From Lobosporangium transversale (taxonomy: Eukaryota > Mortierellomycota > Mortierellomycetes > Mortierellales > Mortierellaceae), in NCBI RefSeq assembly GCF_002105155.1, contig NW_019029070.1, positions 1 to 59,030 on the forward strand: a stretch of DNA of 59,030 nucleotides, given 5' to 3'. Under the pieces are notes generated by a model that was not told where the DNA came from, made no database searches, and saw nothing but the letters and a program-made list of their open reading frames with translations. This document shows positions 10,616 to 21,706 of this stretch, piece after piece; the stretch's first letter is position 1, and every line of letters starts with the position of its first letter. The position numbers were made by a program, and so were the translations under genes.

Positions 10616-10889
10616 CGTTTTTTTTTCTTTTTTTTTTTTTCTTTTTCTTTTTCTTTTTCCTTTTCTTTTTCCCTAGTCTTTACTAGTTGGCAGGATAGGA
10701 TAGAGTTGGTCAACTGATGCTAGGATCGTTTCTTCTTTTGAGATGTATGAAATCTAACTGGTCGAGCACACACTGCCTTTCTACTTACTTTGGGGATAGG
10801 AAGTACGATATATCGATCGGATGAAGAAGGATGTAGATGAATGAAGAGGGAAGGGAATGAGAAAGAAGGCCTGCCTTAATAAAGAAGTC

Positions 10890-10924
<35 letters not shown>

Positions 10925-11137
10925 AGGTTGTGCGACATGACATGATGCTGTAGAAAATGGATATAGATCAAAGTAAGAGGGAATGAGTTTCTCTTGTTTC
11001 TTCAATGTGTGGAATTCTATTACAACCTAGGAGTGATCTTCACTGTGCCTGCATTCCCTGCATTGCTTTCACGCATGAGTAAGGATAGGAATCCATCACA
11101 ACCATCTCCAGCTGCGTTGTCCAGGATGGACAATAAT

Positions 11138-11336
11138 AAAAGGAAGTAAAGAAAAGGAAGTAAAGAAAAGGAAGTAGAGGAAGGAAGTAAAGAAAAGGAA
11201 GTAGAGGAAGGAAGTAGAGGAAGGAAGCAAAGTAGAGGAGGCAAAGTAGAGGAAGCAAAGTAGAGGAAGCAAAGCAGAGGAAGCAGAGCAGAGGAAGCAA
11301 AGCAGAGGAAGCAAAGCAGAGGAAGCAAAGTAGGGA
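11138..11336. repeat. GGAAGYARAG minisatellite, left arm
   Basis: Degenerate tandem purine-rich units such as GGAAGTAAAGAAAA and GGAAGCAAAGCAGA. Overlapping Leu/Ser/Phe-rich open frames on the complement are compositional. Mirrored at 18350-18548. Confidence 0.85.
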
Positions 11337-11637
11337 AAGTACAGTAAAGAGAATAGAAAAGAAAAGATATAAATACTACAATATATAATGGTGCACATAT
11401 CGGTCATCTAGCCTTGGAAAGGTGCAAGAACTGTGCTTTAAACCGGCACTGCTTCGTGATTTTGCCATTAGACTAATAGAACCACATAAACATGGTTGTT
11501 TGTTCCCCATGGCTCCTTACTCCCAGCCTTGAACTACATGTACAGTAGTGCATCTACATCAAAACATCGTAGGTCGACATGATAGTACGACAGCGAGTTT
11601 ATGCTTCTATTCACTTTAATGCAATAAAGGTATTTCT

Positions 11638-11714
11638 TCTCATTCTCCTTCATTCTCCCTCATTCTCCTTCATTCTCCCTCATTCTCCTTCATTCTCCCT
11701 CATTCTCCCTCATT
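11638..11714. repeat. TCATTCTCCYT tandem repeat, left arm
   Basis: Tandem 10-11 bp units alternating CATTCTCCCT and CATTCTCCTT. Mirrored at 17972-18048 with equal copy number. Confidence 0.85.
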
Positions 11715-12588
11715 CAAACTGAGTTACTTTCCTCCACGTGACACGGCTACGGTTCAATGATTGAGCCAGCGAGAAAGAGGGCGAATGGAGAAGAGATATA
11801 TTGGTAGAATTAGAATAAATAGAAGCTGTGGAACAAGCGCGCTGTTCTGTAATTTATTATTTCTCCTGTCCTAAACCTATAAATTGAAACTTTGGATGGC
11901 AAGCAAAATGAGGGCGAGGGATAATTGGGGAAAAAAAAAAAAAAAAAAAAAAAAAAAGACAACAGAATATGTATTAGTATATACATAACAACATACATGT
12001 GTATTTATCCTTCTGTAACTGATGAGCTCTTCCTTAGTACTCTGGCAGCACTCTCTTGACTTAATGCAGGAACTATATGAGGCTCATAAGCGTTTGCTAT
12101 ATCATTATAGCATCCACCATTACTTGTATGTATTGGCTTATTAGGTGAAGTTTGTGGACTGGGCGCGTCGCAGATGGCGGGTATGGCCAACATGATCGAC
12201 ATGGCTGTCATTGCAAAGACCTTGGCAGATATCTGTGCCTAGCAAAAGGATGGCCTTGTTTACCTCGGCCTCTTTTATTCCGTTTCTCTTTCACTCCTTC
12301 TCTTCCATTGCTAGCACTCTGCCATGCTCAATATACTCTTGAGCGTTGCTCAGCTCCGAGTCTGCATCCTTGAAGAGATGGCACAGCCATTACAGCTAGC
12401 CATATTGCCATGATTGATCGTATCCAAGTCCATAGTTCGAAGGATAGGATGTATAAATTGATCTTTATCACTCAGTTCATGTAAAAGTATGCAGATAGAA
12501 CGCATTTTTTGTCTCGGGCTAGCTCCTTCACTCTCTTTTCTCTAAAGCTGAAAATGTGTGATACTGAGCTGCCGAATCTCTTTATTGT

Positions 12589-13221
12589 TCATTTTCTTTT
12601 ACACTCGCTCTTAGAGCCTCTATAACATGATTTGTTGTTCACACTGGGGTCCTTGGGCTGGTTGGTTCCAGTGCCTGGAGCCGCGTAAAAGTTTGCAATC
12701 TTGAATGAGCGGATCTTATTATTATACGCACCCATATGGCCAACACCATAGTTCCTAGTCGACTGATCCTCACTATATCGGAACCAGTTACCGTTGCATC
12801 GGGTTCCGTCATACAAGGTTAAAGAGGTGTACCCAATTCGAGTGTCATACTGTTCGAGCCAGAAGGCTGAGACACGGCCGATATCAAACTTCGACATATC
12901 AATCCCATAGCAAGTGTTATAAGCGAAGTTCTTACACTTTGCACATCTGCCTTGGTGGCCATTATCTTCCCAAAAACGTAAATTGGTGGCGCCTGGCATA
13001 CTACCCGCATAAGCTGACACCTCTCCACTGGTCCTATTTCGTGCTAGGTGAGGGCTGCCTCCCTCGTCAAACTGCGCGGGGGGTCTGGCAGGATCGACCT
13101 TCATCCCAGGCAGAGGATGGATTATGCCGCCTCGAGGAGCAGCCTCCACGACCTGGTTCAACTGGAGCAAAGGAACCAAAGCCACGGCAGCGATGGAAAG
13201 GATCTTAGACAAGCTAGGCAT
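12589..13221 (-). CDS. Secreted six-cysteine beta/gamma-crystallin-like protein, A2 copy 1
   Basis: This 210-residue paralogue of A1 is about 80% identical by my hand alignment (42 replacements plus one length change). Signal peptide, cysteine framework (93, 96, 104, 142, 199, 207) and the core GRCAKCKNFAYNTCYGIDMS are unchanged. Replacements cluster at 39-46, 61-79, 122-168 and in the basic C-terminus (SECKRK instead of DECANSL). Transcribed outward (leftward) from the P2 centre. Function unknown; the pattern suits a diversifying secreted effector or antimicrobial. Confidence 0.85.
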   Translation of the reverse strand: MPSLSKILSIAAVALVPLLQLNQVVEAAPRGGIIHPLPGMKVDPARPPAQFDEGGSPHLARNRTSGEVSAYAGSMPGATNLRFWEDNGHQGRCAKCKNFAYNTCYGIDMSKFDIGRVSAFWLEQYDTRIGYTSLTLYDGTRCNGNWFRYSEDQSTRNYGVGHMGAYNNKIRSFKIANFYAAPGTGTNQPKDPSVNNKSCYRGSKSECKRK

Positions 13222-13563
13222 TTTGTTCTTGTTTGTTTATCTTTGGGAACAGAATAAAGTGGCTCTGTAAACGGGGTTATGACCTAGAGTAGGGGCAATA
13301 GTGGTTTGCAAGGTTTTGGTGAGCAGAAAGGATTAAGTTTCAAAGAGGTATACTATGGCAATAACATTCATGTCAGTGGTAATAGGATAGGTCGATACTC
13401 CAAGAGGATGCTACTTACTGGCTCAAAGACGATGTAAGGAAAGGAAAGTTGGTTGTGGTTTGAAGGTAGAAATGTAGGAATGGGTCGGTAGTTTTATACT
13501 TGCAGATGGTCATATTGTCAAGGAAAGCGAAAAGACATGACATATCCAAGAACTGGGATAAAG
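13204..13563 (-). promoter_or_regulatory. Promoter/5' UTR block of A2 copy 1
   Basis: TATA box on the minus strand at 13492-13498 and 5' UTR intron 13284-13418. Identical to the A1 blocks. Upstream of 13563 A2 lacks a 27 bp segment present in A1, and similarity then drops. Confidence 0.7.
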
Positions 13564-13955
13564 AGCGTTGCGCGTTGGTGTACCGCGCCCACTCTGGTTA
13601 TCTATGTTCTGTGCCTATGGAAAAGGGCTCTTGAGGGCGAATGTGTGCTGCTCCCTACTCGCACGCGCCCATCTTGTAAAATAAATGAATGCCTGCCTGT
13701 TACACAGAAATTGCTCTGTCTTTAATAGCAGAGCTCGTCCAATGATTAAATAAGTAAGAAGGTCCTTGGCCTTTCCCTATGAATAAGCTTATTAAAGAAA
13801 TAAGAAAAATAAAAATAAAAAACAGACCAGGAAAATGTGAGAAACGGACCAAACAATCAGAGACACACGGTAAAAGCTTCACATGCAGGAGTGCGCCTGT
13901 CTCTCTCCTACATTTCACAACTTAAAAGTAGAGTCCTACGCGGAAGTCCTAATCA

Positions 13956-13991
<36 letters not shown>

Positions 13992-13995
13992 CGTT

Positions 13996-14292
13996 CAAAC
14001 ATATTCTATACAAGCCATTGGTTGGGATTGTTTTTTCGACGAACTCAAGGATCTATTGAACCATCCTTGCCGAGGTAGCCTCATTGCCAAGGCCTGCATT
14101 AAGGTTTATAAACCGAATGAAGATGGTTCTATAGTTAGCCAATCGAATGCGTCAGGATCAATCTATCTTGCATTTGAACTTATTACATCTGGTTCAAGCC
14201 GCGTTGCCGCTGCGATCCTCACGTTGTACGAACCAAAAAGATGGGGCCGCACCATGTCAATAGCGCCTATATCCATCGAGTGGCAAACGTAG
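13996..14292 (+). pseudogene. Open relic coding segment in P2 left arm
   Basis: About 98 codons are open to a TAG, reading through FDELKDLLNHPC and LTLYEPKRWGRTMS. There is no ATG after the T-run at about 13956-13992, so it is probably a truncated exon. The homologous segment in P1 carries a frameshift and a stop. Family not recognised. Confidence 0.35.
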
Positions 14293-14333
14293 TAGCTGAG
14301 GATACAAGGCCTCGCGAAGCTGCCATTAATATT

Positions 14334-15342
14334 ACTGCTTTTCCGAGTGTGCACTAGTGTTTATATGTCTATTTGCGAAGCCTTGACGGCTGGGCACTTA
14401 AACATGCGTGGTATGTCATTTGGTACAGGCTCTATAACAAAGACGAAGTACAGTTGCCCAACTGTCGCTGTGGCTATTACTGCTGCCTTAAATGCTCTGC
14501 CTTCCTTAATACTTTTCAACTTCAAATCGAACTCTGAAGCGTAGAACGTGGAGTCGAAAGAGGAGTAGTTGACAGCGTTGGTGTAACCGCGAGATATATT
14601 ATTTCACACTTTGACATACTGTTTTAATTCGGTGAATTTATTTTTTAAAATATGGCAATGGATGGAAAATATTTGAACCTGGACTAAGCTCACAGCCAAA
14701 CTTCACCCATATCTAGACATAGAATATTCTTATATTTTTTTGGTGTGCATTGTGTAACATTATGAGGATACTAGGATGCAATGAGCACTGGTCAGGAAAA
14801 TAATATATTCAAAAGGCTAAGTTCCTCGCATGGGTTGAGTTAAAGTAGAGGCGTCTACATTGTTCCTTATGCGATATTTTATGAGCCATTTAGCCGTCAT
14901 ACCGCGCCTTTCGCTTCACCGCCCGAAGGGCAAATGGAGATTTTTTTTTGCCACAGTTCTTCATCATTGCGTTTTGCCTTCCACTTATATAGTTTTATTC
15001 CATTGCGCGCTTAGAGCTCCTGATCGAAACCAAATAAATTAATAGCCGGTTCGGGGACTCTCTTCTATTACCGCGTAGGAAGAGCAAAAAACGCGTAGTT
15101 GAACATCAGCTATACTCGCTTCATGCCAATAATGATTATTATCTTCACTGACATAATCTGTATAGTATTCTTCCCATGATGTATTTTGCCACCAAAAACT
15201 AAGGCAACATGGCCTACCTGCCTTTACTCTCTCTCTCTTGAGCCAAGTATTATTCTCCCAGAGCAGGTCTCAAGGCATAGGTAGGGGGACATTCGCTATT
15301 GCAATTACAATGCCATTAAGTGTGTGCACCTGAAAAAGGAAC
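14334..15342. other. Spacer of palindrome P2
   Basis: Non-palindromic, 1.0 kb, homologous to the P1 spacer at both edges. Just inside the identical arms the two flanks still resemble each other in inverted orientation (GCTTTTCCGAGTGTGCAC against CCTTTTTCAGGTGCACAC), so homology fades rather than stops. No gene is supported. Confidence 0.6.
15025..15104 (+). other. 80 bp perfectly conserved spacer block (P2)
   Basis: Identical to 4020-4099. It lies in the spacer right of the centre in both palindromes, with the same orientation relative to the arms. Confidence 0.5.
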
Positions 15343-15383
15343 AATATTAATGGCAGCTTCGCGAGGCCTTGTATCCTCAGCTA

Positions 15384-15680
15384 CTACGTTTGCCACTCGA
15401 TGGATATAGGCGCTATTGACATGGTGCGGCCCCATCTTTTTGGTTCGTACAACGTGAGGATCGCAGCGGCAACGCGGCTTGAACCAGATGTAATAAGTTC
15501 AAATGCAAGATAGATTGATCCTGACGCATTCGATTGGCTAACTATAGAACCATCTTCATTCGGTTTATAAACCTTAATGCAGGCCTTGGCAATGAGGCTA
15601 CCTCGGCAAGGATGGTTCAATAGATCCTTGAGTTCGTCGAAAAAACAATCCCAACCAATGGCTTGTATAGAATATGTTTG
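15384..15680 (-). pseudogene. Open relic coding segment in P2 right arm
   Basis: Mirror copy of 13996-14292, adjoining an A-run that is about 10 bases longer than the T-run of the left arm. Confidence 0.35.
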
Positions 15681-15684
15681 AACG

Positions 15685-15730
<46 letters not shown>

Positions 15731-16122
15731 TGATTAGGACTTCCGCGTAGGACTCTACTTTTAAGTTGTGAAATGTAGGAGAGAGACAGGCGCACTCCTG
15801 CATGTGAAGCTTTTACCGTGTGTCTCTGATTGTTTGGTCCGTTTCTCACATTTTCCTGGTCTGTTTTTTATTTTTATTTTTCTTATTTCTTTAATAAGCT
15901 TATTCATAGGGAAAGGCCAAGGACCTTCTTACTTATTTAATCATTGGACGAGCTCTGCTATTAAAGACAGAGCAATTTCTGTGTAACAGGCAGGCATTCA
16001 TTTATTTTACAAGATGGGCGCGTGCGAGTAGGGAGCAGCACACATTCGCCCTCAAGAGCCCTTTTCCATAGGCACAGAACATAGATAACCAGAGTGGGCG
16101 CGGTACACCAACGCGCAACGCT

Positions 16123-16482
16123 CTTTATCCCAGTTCTTGGATATGTCATGTCTTTTCGCTTTCCTTGACAATATGACCATCTGCAAGTATAAAACTACCG
16201 ACCCATTCCTACATTTCTACCTTCAAACCACAACCAACTTTCCTTTCCTTACATCGTCTTTGAGCCAGTAAGTAGCATCCTCTTGGAGTATCGACCTATC
16301 CTATTACCACTGACATGAATGTTATTGCCATAGTATACCTCTTTGAAACTTAATCCTTTCTGCTCACCAAAACCTTGCAAACCACTATTGCCCCTACTCT
16401 AGGTCATAACCCCGTTTACAGAGCCACTTTATTCTGTTCCCAAAGATAAACAAACAAGAACAAAATGCCTAGCTTGTCTAAG
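16123..16482 (+). promoter_or_regulatory. Promoter/5' UTR block of A2 copy 2
   Basis: TATAAAA at 16188-16194. Fourth identical copy of the ~360 bp block. Confidence 0.7.
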
Positions 16483-17097
16483 ATCCTTTCCATCGCTGCC
16501 GTGGCTTTGGTTCCTTTGCTCCAGTTGAACCAGGTCGTGGAGGCTGCTCCTCGAGGCGGCATAATCCATCCTCTGCCTGGGATGAAGGTCGATCCTGCCA
16601 GACCCCCCGCGCAGTTTGACGAGGGAGGCAGCCCTCACCTAGCACGAAATAGGACCAGTGGAGAGGTGTCAGCTTATGCGGGTAGTATGCCAGGCGCCAC
16701 CAATTTACGTTTTTGGGAAGATAATGGCCACCAAGGCAGATGTGCAAAGTGTAAGAACTTCGCTTATAACACTTGCTATGGGATTGATATGTCGAAGTTT
16801 GATATCGGCCGTGTCTCAGCCTTCTGGCTCGAACAGTATGACACTCGAATTGGGTACACCTCTTTAACCTTGTATGACGGAACCCGATGCAACGGTAACT
16901 GGTTCCGATATAGTGAGGATCAGTCGACTAGGAACTATGGTGTTGGCCATATGGGTGCGTATAATAATAAGATCCGCTCATTCAAGATTGCAAACTTTTA
17001 CGCGGCTCCAGGCACTGGAACCAACCAGCCCAAGGACCCCAGTGTGAACAACAAATCATGTTATAGAGGCTCTAAGAGCGAGTGTAAAAGAAAATGA
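16465..17097 (+). CDS. Secreted six-cysteine beta/gamma-crystallin-like protein, A2 copy 2
   Basis: Identical mirror copy of 12589-13221, reading rightward from the P2 centre toward gene B at 19070. TATAAAA at 16188-16194; probable 5' UTR intron 16268-16402. An AATAAAG signal follows the stop by only a few bases (about 17099). Confidence 0.85.
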   Translation: MPSLSKILSIAAVALVPLLQLNQVVEAAPRGGIIHPLPGMKVDPARPPAQFDEGGSPHLARNRTSGEVSAYAGSMPGATNLRFWEDNGHQGRCAKCKNFAYNTCYGIDMSKFDIGRVSAFWLEQYDTRIGYTSLTLYDGTRCNGNWFRYSEDQSTRNYGVGHMGAYNNKIRSFKIANFYAAPGTGTNQPKDPSVNNKSCYRGSKSECKRK

Positions 17098-17971
17098 ACA
17101 ATAAAGAGATTCGGCAGCTCAGTATCACACATTTTCAGCTTTAGAGAAAAGAGAGTGAAGGAGCTAGCCCGAGACAAAAAATGCGTTCTATCTGCATACT
17201 TTTACATGAACTGAGTGATAAAGATCAATTTATACATCCTATCCTTCGAACTATGGACTTGGATACGATCAATCATGGCAATATGGCTAGCTGTAATGGC
17301 TGTGCCATCTCTTCAAGGATGCAGACTCGGAGCTGAGCAACGCTCAAGAGTATATTGAGCATGGCAGAGTGCTAGCAATGGAAGAGAAGGAGTGAAAGAG
17401 AAACGGAATAAAAGAGGCCGAGGTAAACAAGGCCATCCTTTTGCTAGGCACAGATATCTGCCAAGGTCTTTGCAATGACAGCCATGTCGATCATGTTGGC
17501 CATACCCGCCATCTGCGACGCGCCCAGTCCACAAACTTCACCTAATAAGCCAATACATACAAGTAATGGTGGATGCTATAATGATATAGCAAACGCTTAT
17601 GAGCCTCATATAGTTCCTGCATTAAGTCAAGAGAGTGCTGCCAGAGTACTAAGGAAGAGCTCATCAGTTACAGAAGGATAAATACACATGTATGTTGTTA
17701 TGTATATACTAATACATATTCTGTTGTCTTTTTTTTTTTTTTTTTTTTTTTTTTTCCCCAATTATCCCTCGCCCTCATTTTGCTTGCCATCCAAAGTTTC
17801 AATTTATAGGTTTAGGACAGGAGAAATAATAAATTACAGAACAGCGCGCTTGTTCCACAGCTTCTATTTATTCTAATTCTACCAATATATCTCTTCTCCA
17901 TTCGCCCTCTTTCTCGCTGGCTCAATCATTGAACCGTAGCCGTGTCACGTGGAGGAAAGTAACTCAGTTTG

Positions 17972-18048
17972 AATGAGGGAGAATGAGGGAGAATGAAGGA
18001 GAATGAGGGAGAATGAAGGAGAATGAGGGAGAATGAAGGAGAATGAGA
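17972..18048. repeat. GAATGAGGGA/GAATGAAGGA tandem repeat, right arm
   Basis: Mirror of 11638-11714. Confidence 0.85.
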
Positions 18049-18349
18049 AGAAATACCTTTATTGCATTAAAGTGAATAGAAGCATAAACTCGCTGTCGTA
18101 CTATCATGTCGACCTACGATGTTTTGATGTAGATGCACTACTGTACATGTAGTTCAAGGCTGGGAGTAAGGAGCCATGGGGAACAAACAACCATGTTTAT
18201 GTGGTTCTATTAGTCTAATGGCAAAATCACGAAGCAGTGCCGGTTTAAAGCACAGTTCTTGCACCTTTCCAAGGCTAGATGACCGATATGTGCACCATTA
18301 TATATTGTAGTATTTATATCTTTTCTTTTCTATTCTCTTTACTGTACTT

Positions 18350-18548
18350 TCCCTACTTTGCTTCCTCTGCTTTGCTTCCTCTGCTTTGCTTCCTCTGCTC
18401 TGCTTCCTCTGCTTTGCTTCCTCTACTTTGCTTCCTCTACTTTGCCTCCTCTACTTTGCTTCCTTCCTCTACTTCCTTCCTCTACTTCCTTTTCTTTACT
18501 TCCTTCCTCTACTTCCTTTTCTTTACTTCCTTTTCTTTACTTCCTTTT
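18350..18548. repeat. CTTCCTCTRCTTT minisatellite, right arm
   Basis: Mirror copy of 11138-11336. The unit number looks the same in both arms, which is notable for a sequence class that normally changes length quickly. Confidence 0.85.
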
Positions 18549-18761
18549 ATTATTGTCCATCCTGGACAACGCAGCTGGAGATGGTTGTGATGGATTCCTA
18601 TCCTTACTCATGCGTGAAAGCAATGCAGGGAATGCAGGCACAGTGAAGATCACTCCTAGGTTGTAATAGAATTCCACACATTGAAGAAACAAGAGAAACT
18701 CATTCCCTCTTACTTTGATCTATATCCATTTTCTACAGCATCATGTCATGTCGCACAACCT

Positions 18762-18796
<35 letters not shown>

Positions 18797-19069
18797 GACT
18801 TCTTTATTAAGGCAGGCCTTCTTTCTCATTCCCTTCCCTCTTCATTCATCTACATCCTTCTTCATCCGATCGATATATCGTACTTCCTATCCCCAAAGTA
18901 AGTAGAAAGGCAGTGTGTGCTCGACCAGTTAGATTTCATACATCTCAAAAGAAGAAACGATCCTAGCATCAGTTGACCAACTCTATCCTATCCTGCCAAC
19001 TAGTAAAGACTAGGGAAAAAGAAAAGGAAAAAGAAAAAGAAAAAGAAAAAAAAAAAAGAAAAAAAAACG

Positions 19070-19633
19070 ATGCCAGGCTTATTCCGTATACTCACCGCTC
19101 TCGCTTTGGGACTGGCTCCTCTCGTTCAGGGCCAAGGTCAGAGCTCTGTTCCGGCACTAGGAGCTCCTGTAGCAGAGATCTTTCATGGGGCTACAGCTTC
19201 CGCAGCGACAGCTCCTGTCCGTGAACTCGCAGCTGGTGTGGCCCCAACTATTTTGAGCTTCTTTGAGCACTTTAATTATCGTGGTGAATGCTTTTCATGT
19301 GGGTGGCCTCCCTACGGCAAGTGCGTAAGAATCACTCCAGGAAACAAGAAGAGCGTCGCCTCTGGAATTGTCATCCAGCAGATGGACACACGTAAGGGCT
19401 ATACGTCCGTAACGTTTTACGAAGGAGACAGTTGCAATGGGACATATTTCCGAAACTCGGGTGAATGGCAGGACGAAATTATCGCTTATGCGACGCTGGC
19501 TGACTTTAATGATAAAATCAAGTCCTACGTCATTAACGACTCCGAATTGGAGCCAGGAGTAGGAGTGAAACCTGATCCGGATAAGGATCCACTTACAGAG
19601 ATCTGCACTACCGACTATTGCTACCATCCCTAA
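19070..19633 (+). CDS. Secreted six-cysteine beta/gamma-crystallin-like protein, B copy 2
   Basis: Identical mirror copy of 10052-10615. An A-rich GAAAAA-type tract immediately precedes the ATG and differs by one base in length between copies. The C-terminal tail is Asp/Pro-rich (VKPDPDKDPL), which could suit metal binding, but that is speculative. The stop is followed by AATTAAAA. Confidence 0.85.
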   Translation: MPGLFRILTALALGLAPLVQGQGQSSVPALGAPVAEIFHGATASAATAPVRELAAGVAPTILSFFEHFNYRGECFSCGWPPYGKCVRITPGNKKSVASGIVIQQMDTRKGYTSVTFYEGDSCNGTYFRNSGEWQDEIIAYATLADFNDKIKSYVINDSELEPGVGVKPDPDKDPLTEICTTDYCYHP

Positions 19634-19894
19634 TTAAAATTTGACAATGCTCTATTCTACTATGCTACTACGTGTGAGGCCTTTGAAAATGCAAAGACAA
19701 ATGCGAGGATGTGTGAAGCCCATAAAGAAGAAGCACTCTCTGGGCGAATGAGCAGTGAGCTTGTGGAGAACAACTCCGGACGCGTGTATATTGGAATAGG
19801 ATAATGGAGCCAATAAGCACCTCATTAAGGTGGTGAAAGAGGAGAGTATTAGTCAATTTTATATAACAGAGTAGCAACATTCAAGTACACAGTT

Positions 19895-21575
19895 GAAAGT
19901 GCAGAGTTAGCTCAGCTAACAATGGGTAAGCAGCCACAAGACTCTAGAAAAGGAAAAAGAATAAGAAAAAAAGCGTAAAAGATGTAGTAAACAAAATAAT
20001 ATCAGAAACAGAAGCGCTCAATCCCCTGGAATGGCGCCCAAGCACTTTGATTAGTTAGGACTCCTTCCTGAGACTGCTTGCCCCTCTTCAAAACCCACCT
20101 TAGGACGTGTATCCTGCACCGCAGAGCAGTGAAAGTAGCGGGGAAGCGAGATGTGTAACACTCCATTGTTTATCTTTTTACAATTTCGTGCAAGCACAAT
20201 TCTTTTCCCTAAATACTAGTCCGCTTTATATAAAGCAACTCTTTGTCCTTACCTGATCCTAGATCCTCATAGTCGCTCCCTTCGTTCCTTTCACCTCATT
20301 AACTACTAAGGTCTTATTCATTTTCCTAGCGATCTATTTAAAATGAGCAGTTGAAGAAAACTGCTAGACTGCTAGGAAACAATATGTGCAATACGCTTGT
20401 TTAGTGGTGGTACTTCAGTTGAAGTAATTCATCACAATGAATTCGATAAGTGTAGACTATAATCAAATCTAACTATCGGAAGTGCTGCCCAAAGCCATCT
20501 TACAAAAATGGAGTATACCAATGAGGGCAATATTCGGCGGTCTGGGAGCAACTCATGTTTTTTTTTTTTTTTTTTTTTTTCTTGAAGTAAACGGAGCTTG
20601 GTGCATGGAATCACTTCTTGATCACTTCAGTATGCGTGATACGTGTAAAAATGTATATTTCCTACACCGATGCCTCTCTATAGCATTCAAATTGTCTGTT
20701 GTAGAGGAGTAAAGTATTTATATACTCAAAGTATATTTGCACCTTTTTAATCATGTAGACGTGAGAAGTAGCTCTTTTTTTTTTATTTTTTTTTTATTTT
20801 TTTTTTTTTTTATTTTTTTTTTTTTTTATTTTTTTTTTATTTTTTTCATTGTTAATAATAATCCAAGCCGTGAAAACAATGAGGGCAATGTGAAGGCCAA
20901 GTTGAGTGGATGATGCACAACAGGGGGCCCAAGGAGGTAACAATCCTTCCGATTACTCATGAACAACTCTCAAAGACTTTCTGTGGATGATATAATATGC
21001 GTTCAATCATGTAGTGGCTTACATTGGTGCGTTTGCCGACTACATGGCTCCAGCATATTTTTGGACAAATTGGGTACACAAAACAGACAAAATGTATGTG
21101 CATTCTCCTATTGGCTGCATTAACCAGCTGTGCTGTTTTTGTTCTCATGTGTGTGTGTTGCATGCTGCATGCAAACAAAAAAAAAAAAAAAAAAAAAAAA
21201 AATTCTACTGATTACATCCACGAACATTGTTTTGGGAGGATATTTTGGGGTTCCTCATTCATGGCCCTTGCCATGCGTATCACCTCGAGTATCAAATTGT
21301 TTTAATTAAAAGGATGGAATGAGGCCGTAGCTGCACACGTTCGTTTCTATCGAGTACAAATGTAATTGCTGGAATAGTAACGCCTCGCACAGTTGCCACA
21401 GTAATTGTTGTTGTATCACAAAAAATGTATTTTAGCGCTCAATAAAATACAGTTTCTACAATAGCAAAAGAGCTCCTCCTGTTATATTGGAACTCATCCC
21501 AAAGAAAGGATGGAGCCTGATCCCAAACAAACCGGTTGGCCCCATAAGAGCATAGGAGATAAGTAAAGAACTGAT

Positions 21576-21611
<36 letters not shown>

Positions 21612-21706
21612 CAGCCATCATAGTAACGGATGGAATGGGATCAATAGAGGAGTTGCTAATCGCTTTATCACATTTTATTATAATTTGTATCAAAAATGTC
21701 TTGAGG
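19895..21706. other. Intergenic, A/T homopolymer-rich
   Basis: No gene is supported. Long T or A runs occur at about 20560-20580, 20775-20846 (T runs broken by single A), 21178-21201 and 21578-21610. The 270 bp before the F-box gene stop probably holds its 3' UTR. Confidence 0.5.

Larger units (their letters stand above)
9791..14333 (+). repeat. Palindrome P2, left arm
   Basis: Reverse complement of 15343-19894. Matching features sum to 29686 (13221+16465, 11810+17876) or 29685 beyond a one-base homopolymer change near 10620, and to 29676 inside the T-run near 13960. All protein frames in the two arms are identical. The arm carries B, A2, two minisatellites and a relic coding segment. The outer edge lies at AACTGTGTAC (9791), mirrored at 19894. 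Confidence 0.92.
15343..19894 (-). repeat. Palindrome P2, right arm
   Basis: Reverse-complement partner of 9791-14333. The only differences I found are lengths of T/A runs. Beyond 19894 the sequence turns unique at GAAAGTGCAG. Confidence 0.92.

Noticed and set aside
11020-11407. Leu/Ser/Phe-rich open frames of 86-103 codons in the P2 arms (mirrored at 18279-18666)
   Set aside because: Three overlapping frames over a purine/pyrimidine minisatellite; compositional artefacts.
12939-13208. 89-codon antisense frame inside A2, and similar shadows inside A1, B, RPB2 and the F-box gene
   Set aside because: They lie wholly within well-supported genes in other frames and follow from the codon use of those genes.
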